Assembly (NCBI RefSeq): GCF_004327355.1
Contig: NZ_QJUM01000016.1
Location: forward strand, 62,001-126,000
DNA: 64,000 bases
Origin: Phytopseudomonas dryadis
GTDB lineage: Bacteria > Pseudomonadota > Gammaproteobacteria > Pseudomonadales > Pseudomonadaceae
Reading direction: 5' to 3'
The position numbers and the translations under genes were made by a program. Below the pieces are notes generated by a model, which saw nothing but the letters and a program-made list of their open reading frames with translations, did no database searches and was not told the origin of the DNA. Shown in pieces: positions 58,453-64,000 of the stretch. Positions within the stretch are counted from its first letter, which is position 1, and each line of letters starts with the position of its first letter.

Positions 58453-58959
58453 TCAGTTCAGCACGCCGCTGAGAATGGTGTAGACGATGCCGGTGGTAAG
58501 CGTCACCAGCACGATGTCGCTGCCCACGCGGCGCCATTCGTAGCCCTCGTAATGGGGCAGGCCCTGCAGCGCCCGGCTGTCCAGGCGTTTGCCGTAGCCC
58601 CTGGGCAAGGGCTGGCCCTTGACGATGCGCACGTCGGGCGGCAGCGCCGGCCCGCGGCCGATCTGCTCGCGCCGTTCGTGGAACGCCTGGTGCACCGAAC
58701 TGAAGTCCTGCGGTGGCTGGCCACGGCTCGGCTGTGCCTGCTGCTTGCCGGGCGCTGGCTGGCCGCCTCCTGCCTGGCGCTGGCCGTTGCCGGCCGGGGC
58801 GGGCGCCTGGCCCTGTCCCGGATTGCCGCCGGCATTCTGATGCGCGGGGCCGCCGCCGGGTTGATCCTGCCGGGCATTCTGCGGCGCCGCCTGCAGCATC
58901 CCGGCAGCGAGTGTCGTGAGCAGGCCGAGGGTGATGATCAACGGGGTTCTGACTGGCAT
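58453..58959 (-). CDS. Secreted RcnB/CigR-like small protein
   Basis: This 168-residue protein has a signal peptide (MPVRTPLIITLGLLTTLAAGMLQA, cleavage near QA-AP), a long low-complexity region rich in Gly, Pro, Gln and Asn (about residues 25-85), and a short conserved C-terminal domain PPDVRIVKGQPLPRGYGKRL, then HYEGYEWRRVGSDIVLVTLTTGIVYTIL. That end matches RcnB/CigR-type proteins; some regulate virulence or metal homeostasis, but their biochemical job is not known. The last segment is hydrophobic and could be membrane-linked. AAGGA lies 6 bases before the ATG at 58959. Confidence 0.75.
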   Translation of the reverse strand: MPVRTPLIITLGLLTTLAAGMLQAAPQNARQDQPGGGPAHQNAGGNPGQGQAPAPAGNGQRQAGGGQPAPGKQQAQPSRGQPPQDFSSVHQAFHERREQIGRGPALPPDVRIVKGQPLPRGYGKRLDSRALQGLPHYEGYEWRRVGSDIVLVTLTTGIVYTILSGVLN

Positions 58960-59091
58960 GGTGTGATCCTTGCGGGGCGGATTGAAGAGGCCCGGCCGGC
59001 TGGTTCAGGCGACCGGGTACACCAGCTTAGGCCGCAAGGGCGGGCAAATGCTCCTTTGTAACGGAACATTTACCTTGGCCGCGTCGATCCC

Positions 59092-59997
59092 TCAGCCGGC
59101 CATCGACCTGCGCGCGGTGCGGCAGGCGGCCAGATCCCAGGCGGCGCAGCCGACCGTCTTGAACAGGATCGGCCGATCCGTTCGTGGCCACGCCGGCAAT
59201 GCGGCGGCCAGGGGGCGTACTTCGTTCCAGTCGACGCCGGCCTGGATCAAATCTCCCGCTTCATGCCTGGCGCCAGCCAGATCGTCGACGAACAACTGGC
59301 TCTGACCGATGGTTTTCCCGCCGATCTCGACCAGATCGGGCGTGAAGGCACCGACAGCCACCACCAGGCGCCCGGCCAGCGCCGCCTCGTCATAGACTGG
59401 CGTGCGGCTGGTGGTCACGGTTATGACCACGTCGACCGCTTCGGGAATCGCCTGCGCCGGACAAACCGCCAGCTTGGCCCGCGCCCCGCCGTGCCGGTCG
59501 CAGAACGCCTGCGCCCTGGCTTCGTCCCTGGAGCGGATCCAGAGACTTGCCTCGGGATGCAGCGCCTGTAGCGCCTGCACGTGATGCACGGCCTGGGTGC
59601 CGGTGCCGATGATGAGAATCGACTTCGGCGCCGCCGGCAGCAGGGTCTCGATTCCCAGCAGCGAAATCGCGGCGGTGCGCCGGCCGGTCACCACTGGCCC
59701 GTCCAGGGTGAACAGGGGTTGCCCGGTGGCGCTGTCGAAGGTGGCGACCTGGCCATGGATGGTGGGCAAGCCCCGCGCGGTATTGCCAGGTTGCACGTTG
59801 ACCAGCTTGTGGATGGCGATATCGGCAGCGACTGCCGGCATGCTGAGCATGACGCCGTCTATGCCGAGGGGGACGACCAGGCGCTCGGGGCTGCTGATCA
59901 GGCCGTCGGCATACTCGCTGGCGGCCGTCCGCAGGGCGTCGACCAGCGCGTCGAATGGCAGGAGCTCGGCGGTTTGCTGCGCGGTGTGGATTTGCAT
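59092..59997 (-). CDS. Ornithine cyclodeaminase/mu-crystallin-family reductase (delta1-pyrroline-2-carboxylate reductase-like)
   Basis: This 301-residue NAD(P)-dependent protein has the family's substrate region LLPFDALVDALRTAASEYADG, a Rossmann motif ILIIGTGTQAVHHVQAL and VDVVITVTTSRTPVYD. Close relatives reduce delta1-pyrroline-2-carboxylate to proline or make/oxidise imino acids in hydroxyproline and D-amino acid use. The start at 59997 (MQIHTAQQ) fits the family; an ATG at 60039 lies directly against a strong hairpin. It follows the AtoE-type transporter gene on the same strand after 76 bases with that hairpin in between. Which imino acid is used is not shown. Confidence 0.83.
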   Translation of the reverse strand: MQIHTAQQTAELLPFDALVDALRTAASEYADGLISSPERLVVPLGIDGVMLSMPAVAADIAIHKLVNVQPGNTARGLPTIHGQVATFDSATGQPLFTLDGPVVTGRRTAAISLLGIETLLPAAPKSILIIGTGTQAVHHVQALQALHPEASLWIRSRDEARAQAFCDRHGGARAKLAVCPAQAIPEAVDVVITVTTSRTPVYDEAALAGRLVVAVGAFTPDLVEIGGKTIGQSQLFVDDLAGARHEAGDLIQAGVDWNEVRPLAAALPAWPRTDRPILFKTVGCAAWDLAACRTARRSMAG

Positions 59998-60039
59998 ATC
60001 TGTAAAGCCCGATGTCGATGAAGGGATGCGTGAGTTCAT

Positions 60040-60066
60040 GCCCCGTACAGCTCGTCTGTACGGGGC
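60040..60066 (-). other. Perfect 11-base stem-loop between transporter and reductase genes
   Basis: GCCCCGTACAG (60040-60050) is exactly complementary to CTGTACGGGGC (60056-60066) around a 5-base loop. It starts 8 bases after the AtoE-type stop on the minus strand. No T-run follows, so it is more likely an attenuation or message-protecting structure than a complete terminator. Confidence 0.6.
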
Positions 60067-60073
60067 GCGGCCG

Positions 60074-61522
60074 TCAGGAGCCCGGCATCACGGGGGGAAC
60101 GTAGGTCAGGGTGCCGGCGAAGACCCAGAGCAGGAATAGCACCAGCGGGGCGTGCACCAGCAACTGGGTGAAGGTGAAGCCGACGATGTCGCGCGCCTTG
60201 AGGCCGAGTACGCCCAGCAGTGGCAGCATCCAGAACGGGTTGATCAGGTTCGGCAGCGCCTCGGCGGCGTTGTAGACCTGCACGGCCCAGCCTAGATGAA
60301 CCTGCAGATCGTTCGCCGCCTGCATCACGTACGGCGCCTCGATCAGCCATTTGCCGCCACCGGAGGGGATGAAGAAGCCCAGCACTGCGGAATAGATGCC
60401 CATGACCACGGAGAAGCTCTCCTGCGTGGCCACCGCGACGAAACCGGATGCCAGCAGGTGTGACAGGGTTTCACCTTCCGGGTTGGCGACCTTGGTCATC
60501 ATGAAGGCGATGCCGCCGTAGAGCGGGAACTGGATCAGCACGCCGCCCACCGAAGGCACGGCCTTGTAGAACGCCTTGATGAAGCGGATCGGCCGCCAGC
60601 ACAAGAGCATGCCGAGGGTGAGGAACAGAAAGTTGTAGGTATTGAGGGTGGAGATGGCCAGCAAGGGGTCCTTGCCGGTGAATTCGCCGAACAGCCACAC
60701 GCCGCTGATGGCCACAATGGCCAGGGTGATCAGTGGCGAATGCTCCAGCCATTCGCCCGGGCGGCCCGGCTTTTCCACCTGGATGTCCGAGTCGTGCAGG
60801 TCCACGCCGAGTTCCTGCGCGGTCTTGATGCGCTCACCGGTGGGCGCCGAGTAATAGCAGACCAGGATCGAGATCAGCAGCAAGGCCAGGGTCATGACGA
60901 TCGACTGCCAGAGAAAGATGGTTTCGGTGAACGGCAGCACCCCGGTGATCTCCAGCAGGCCGCTGGGCAGGCTCGCCGGGTTGGCCATCAACTGCGCCGG
61001 TGCCGAGCTGATGCCCAGCGCCCAGATCGCCCCCATGCCGATGTAGGCCGCCGCGCCCATGGCCCGGTAGTCCACGCGCAGATCCGTGCGCCGGGCCACG
61101 GCGCGGGCCAGCAGGCCGCTGAAGATCAGGCTGATGGCCCAGTTGAAGAGGGTGGAGACCAGGCTCACGGTGGCGATCATGACCACTGCGCCGCGTGCCG
61201 TTTTCGGCATGCGCCCCAGGGCATCGATCAGTTTGGACGCTGGCGGCGAGACGGCCACGATATAGCCGGAAATGGCCACCACGGACATCTGCATGGTGAA
61301 GGGAATCAGGCTCCAGAAACCATCGCCGAAGCCCTGCGCCACGGCGGTGGCCGGCGCCCCCATGGCCCAGGCCCCGAGGGCCACGACGATCACCGCCAGG
61401 GCCGCGAATACATAGGCGTCGGGAAACCATTTCTCCGACCAGTTGCTGACGCCGACGGCAATCTTTTCCAGGCGCCCGGAAGCATCCGCCGCTGGCCCGC
61501 TTGTGCTGATATCCACGCTCAT
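60074..61522 (-). CDS. Short-chain fatty acid transporter (AtoE family)
   Basis: This 482-residue inner-membrane protein has about twelve hydrophobic segments. AtoE family marks include NWSEKWFPDAYVFAALAVIVVALG near the N terminus, SLVSTLFNWAISLIFSGLLAR, and GFFIPSGGGKWLIEAPYVMQAA in the C-terminal half. Relatives import short-chain fatty acids or ketoacids. GGAGGGGG lies about 6 bases before the ATG at 61522. It is followed by the reductase gene and preceded by the molybdoprotein gene (152-base gap) on the same strand, so the three may be one unit, though no common substrate is obvious. Confidence 0.88.
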   Translation of the reverse strand: MSVDISTSGPAADASGRLEKIAVGVSNWSEKWFPDAYVFAALAVIVVALGAWAMGAPATAVAQGFGDGFWSLIPFTMQMSVVAISGYIVAVSPPASKLIDALGRMPKTARGAVVMIATVSLVSTLFNWAISLIFSGLLARAVARRTDLRVDYRAMGAAAYIGMGAIWALGISSAPAQLMANPASLPSGLLEITGVLPFTETIFLWQSIVMTLALLLISILVCYYSAPTGERIKTAQELGVDLHDSDIQVEKPGRPGEWLEHSPLITLAIVAISGVWLFGEFTGKDPLLAISTLNTYNFLFLTLGMLLCWRPIRFIKAFYKAVPSVGGVLIQFPLYGGIAFMMTKVANPEGETLSHLLASGFVAVATQESFSVVMGIYSAVLGFFIPSGGGKWLIEAPYVMQAANDLQVHLGWAVQVYNAAEALPNLINPFWMLPLLGVLGLKARDIVGFTFTQLLVHAPLVLFLLWVFAGTLTYVPPVMPGS

Positions 61523-61673
61523 GACCTACCCCCTCCGTATACCCCGCGCTACACGGGGCATGCCTTATTGGCCCGGGAACCGGTGTGCGCCAAGGGGCGC
61601 CGGTTCCACGAACCTTCTTGTCGATAACGCCGGCGCCAGGCGGCCGTTGACCTCGAACGAGGCCAGCGATCGC

Positions 61674-64000
61674 CTAGGCATCCAGCGTCAGAGTTGTGGC
61701 AGGTATCGCCTGACAGCTCAGGCACACGCGAGGGTCTTGCGGCTCCTTGCCGTGCAGGTGGACGACCTCGCCCTCCAGCACGCGAACCGCGCAGCTCTCG
61801 CATTGGCCGACCCTGCATCCGCTCGGCAGCTGGATTCCCAGCCGTTCGGCGAACGTCAGTAATGGTCCGGCCTCGTTATTCCATTCATGGGTCTGCCCGC
61901 TACGGGCGAATGTCACGGCAAAGCGGCTGTGTCCGCTCGGCGGGGTCGGCGGCGAGCGGAACACTTCGTTGAAGATGTCGAAGCGCGGCACGCCTGCGGC
62001 TTCCAGCTCGGCGATGAGCGCCTCCATCATGACCTGCGGCCCGCACAGGTAATGCAGGGCGCGCCGGGCGAAGAACACGTCCGGCACCAGCGAGCGGGTG
62101 ACGTTGCCCAGCACCTGATAATCGACCCCCAGGCGCTCGTCGGCCAGCGGCGCGCTGTACACATCGATGCAGCGCAGCCCCGGCAGGCGCCGGCCGAGTT
62201 CGCGCAGGCGCTCCTTGAAGGCATGCCCGGCGCCGTTGCGGTTGCCGTAGAGCAGCAGGATGTCACCGCTGAAGCCCTGGCTGGCGGCGCTTTCCAGGGC
62301 GCTGATGAAGGGCGTGATGCCAATCCCGCCGGCATAGAAGACCAAGGGTCGCTGCGATTTCGCCGGAATCAGGAAGGTGCCGCTCGGCGCCTGTACCTCG
62401 ACCCGATCGCCGATGGCCAGCGTCTGGTTGATGTGCGAGGACAGCTTGCCCGACCAGGGCCGGCCATCCGCCGCCTGGCCCCGGGCATGCCGTACGGCGA
62501 TGTGATACAGGCGCCGCGTGGGATCGACGGCGGCGCCGGTCAGTGAATAGGCGCGGGTCTGCTCGCCGTGCACCGCGGTGTGGATGCGCAGGGTGATGTG
62601 CTGCCCGGGCTGGTAATCCGGCAGCAGGCCACCGTCGGTGGCGCGCAGCGAGACGCTGCTCACCCCCTCGGCCTCCGCGTGCCGTTCGGCGACGATGAAA
62701 TCGCGCATACCGCTCCAGCGCGCCGGCACCACCTCGGGCGGCGCTTCGCGGCGCAGGTTGCACTGCAGATCGCGCAGCGGCACGGAGCCGCTCAGGGGGT
62801 CGGCGTGCTCGGCCGTGGCCAGGCCGTTGTAGTGGCTGTTGCCAGGGCCCAGCAGCGGTGTTTCGTCGAGGCCCAGGGCCTGGTTGCGTTGCCACCAGCC
62901 GAACTCGCCGACCACCACCCGCGGATGCAGGCGTTGATCGAGCCTGGCCTGGAAGCGAGCGCTGCCCATGGCCGTGGTGAGGCGCACCCAGTCATCCTCG
63001 GCGATGCCCTGCGCGCGGGCCAGGGCCGTCGAGATGGACAGCGTCGGCGCAGGCGCCTTGCGCCGCAGGCTGGTCAGGTTGCGGTGCTGGCTGTGGCAGA
63101 AGTAGCCGTTCTTCGCCGAGGTGAGCAGCAGCGGGAAACGCGCATCCTCGGCCGGCGGCGGCGGGCACTCCGGTAACGGCGGATAACCATGTTCCAGCAG
63201 CCGCTCGGAATACAGTTCCACCCGCCCGGTCGGCGTGGCGAAGCCGTCCCGGCGGTATTTGAACGACTCGTGCCGCAGCGGCACGCGCAGACCCTCGGGG
63301 TTCTCGCGCAGCTGGCCGACGCTCAGCCCCAGCGGCTCGAGCATGGCATTCCAGCCCTGCTCGAGGGTGCCGCCGAAGAAGTCGTCGGTCATCCCCAGGC
63401 GGTTGGCCAGGGCGAAGACGATGTCGTTGTCGGATCGGGCTTCACCCCGCGAGGGCACCATCTGCTGGCGCAACTGCACATGTTCCTGCGCCTCTTCGGA
63501 GATTTCGAAACCGATGCGCAGGCCTTCCCGTTCCCAGGGCGTGTTCACCGGCAGCAGGATGTCCGCGTAGCGGGCGGTGGGGTTGATGAACAGGTCGCAG
63601 TGGGCATAGAACTCGAGTGCCGCCAGCGCCTGGGCGCCCAGGGCCGAGTCGGCCTGGGAGCTCAACGGGTTGCTGCCGAAGGCCAGCAACCCTTCGATCC
63701 GGTAGGGCTCGCCCTCGAGGATCGCCCGGTACAGATCGCGGGCCATGATCCAGCCTTGCGCCGGCGGCCCCAGCGGTCGCTGGGCCAGTCCCAGGGCCTT
63801 GGCCTGCTGCACCGGGTCGATCAGGTCCAGGCCATTGACCGCGCGGGCCGGGGCCTTGCCCAACTGGCGGTTGCCGCCCGGCGCGTCGAAGCTGCCGGTC
63901 AGCGCGTACAGGCAGGCGATGGCCCGTTCCGTCTGGCTGGCGTTGCGCTGTTGGCCGACCCCCGACCAGGCGTGGTAGGCCACGCTGCCGGCCTCGGCGA
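61674..64000 (-). CDS. Molybdopterin oxidoreductase fused to an FAD/NAD(P) and 2Fe-2S reductase, N terminus outside window
   Basis: The reading frame runs off the right edge; at least 774 residues are visible. The first ~430 belong to a molybdopterin-guanine-dinucleotide oxidoreductase of the DMSO reductase class (GVGQQRNASQTERAIACL, NPTARYADILLPVNTPWEREGL and LTSAKNGYFCHSQHRNL). Next comes a ferredoxin-NADP reductase-like part (RAYSLTGAAVDPTRRLY and VFYAGGIGITPFISALESAA), and then a plant-type ferredoxin with SGCRVGQCESCAVRVL and VCLSCQA. Such a fusion would take electrons directly from NAD(P)H to the molybdenum site, or reverse. The overall layout recalls assimilatory reductases with built-in diaphorase parts, but the substrate is not identifiable. 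Adjacent AtoE-type and OCD-type genes are co-oriented. Confidence 0.85.
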   Translation of the reverse strand, partial: AEAGSVAYHAWSGVGQQRNASQTERAIACLYALTGSFDAPGGNRQLGKAPARAVNGLDLIDPVQQAKALGLAQRPLGPPAQGWIMARDLYRAILEGEPYRIEGLLAFGSNPLSSQADSALGAQALAALEFYAHCDLFINPTARYADILLPVNTPWEREGLRIGFEISEEAQEHVQLRQQMVPSRGEARSDNDIVFALANRLGMTDDFFGGTLEQGWNAMLEPLGLSVGQLRENPEGLRVPLRHESFKYRRDGFATPTGRVELYSERLLEHGYPPLPECPPPPAEDARFPLLLTSAKNGYFCHSQHRNLTSLRRKAPAPTLSISTALARAQGIAEDDWVRLTTAMGSARFQARLDQRLHPRVVVGEFGWWQRNQALGLDETPLLGPGNSHYNGLATAEHADPLSGSVPLRDLQCNLRREAPPEVVPARWSGMRDFIVAERHAEAEGVSSVSLRATDGGLLPDYQPGQHITLRIHTAVHGEQTRAYSLTGAAVDPTRRLYHIAVRHARGQAADGRPWSGKLSSHINQTLAIGDRVEVQAPSGTFLIPAKSQRPLVFYAGGIGITPFISALESAASQGFSGDILLLYGNRNGAGHAFKERLRELGRRLPGLRCIDVYSAPLADERLGVDYQVLGNVTRSLVPDVFFARRALHYLCGPQVMMEALIAELEAAGVPRFDIFNEVFRSPPTPPSGHSRFAVTFARSGQTHEWNNEAGPLLTFAERLGIQLPSGCRVGQCESCAVRVLEGEVVHLHGKEPQDPRVCLSCQAIPATTLTLDA

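Noticed and set aside
1..64000. tRNA/rRNA genes, CRISPR arrays, phage or insertion-sequence genes
   Set aside because: None seen: no cloverleaf-like or regularly spaced repeats, and no transposase or integrase motifs in any convincing reading frame.

Overview
This is a GC-rich window whose content points to the genus Pseudomonas. It holds two OprD-family porins, a betC/choX choline-sulfate locus with its LysR regulator, a PbpG-type endopeptidase, and Pseudomonas-style REP and longer inverted repeats. There are no RNA genes, insertion sequences, integrases or CRISPR arrays. Almost every gene is an uptake, catabolism or regulatory gene, so this is a nutrient-scavenging part of a chromosome.

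Layout. (1) 1-1337: the end of a nitrate/sulfonate/taurine-type ABC importer, divergent from an AraC/XylS-type regulator (1762-2736). (2) 2743-8953, minus strand: GMC alcohol oxidoreductase, MetA-type porin, phenylacetaldehyde-dehydrogenase-like enzyme, FeaR-type regulator and a ketopantoate-reductase-like protein; this looks like a module that oxidises an aryl alcohol to the aldehyde and then the acid. (3) 9265-10014: a lone periplasmic solute-binding protein. (4) 18266 down to 10033, minus strand: a seven-gene run with a branched-chain-type ABC importer (binding protein, permease, fused permease/ATPase, ATPase), a second ketopantoate-reductase-like protein, a class II aldolase and a PAS-containing chemoreceptor. 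(5) 18959-26478, plus strand, divergent from (4): a complete indole-3-acetic acid (IAA) catabolic cluster in the order iacHABICDEFG, followed by an OprD porin and an MHS-type MFS transporter. (6) 29451-31285: FMN-dependent 2-hydroxyacid dehydrogenase plus a NIPSNAP protein. (7) 31317-35410: LysR regulator, betaine-type binding protein and a DgcA/stachydrine-demethylase-like enzyme, followed by a deletion scar that joins an aldo/keto reductase remnant to a LysR remnant. (8) 36289-48234: a C5-dicarboxylate-CoA (itaconate/mesaconate-like) degradation cluster with MaoC hydratase, TRAP transporter, MmgE/PrpD protein, acyl-CoA dehydrogenase, class III CoA-transferase, GntR regulator, MFS transporter, citramalyl-CoA-lyase-like enzyme, TetR regulator and OprD porin. 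(9) 48237-52391: alpha/beta hydrolase, AmpG/RhtX-like MFS transporter and SulP anion transporter. (10) 52658-56262: choX, betC and their LysR regulator. (11) 56368-61522: EamA exporter, pbpG, a CigR/RcnB-like small protein, an ornithine-cyclodeaminase-family reductase and an AtoE-type short-chain fatty acid transporter. (12) 61674 to the window end: a molybdopterin oxidoreductase fused to an FAD/NAD and 2Fe-2S reductase, cut by the edge.

How the parts may work together. Blocks 2, 4 and 5 could form one indolic/aryl-acetate system: oxidation of an alcohol/aldehyde precursor to the acid, uptake and taxis, then iac-encoded conversion to catechol. That link is inference. The window has no iacR (MarR) gene, but an exact 11-base motif inside a dyad occurs both at the iac promoter (18871-18887) and upstream of the AraC/XylS gene (1686-1700), which suggests a shared regulator. 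In block 8, a 16-bp perfect palindrome sits directly on a recognisable promoter upstream of the MaoC gene and is a strong candidate operator for the cluster's own GntR protein.
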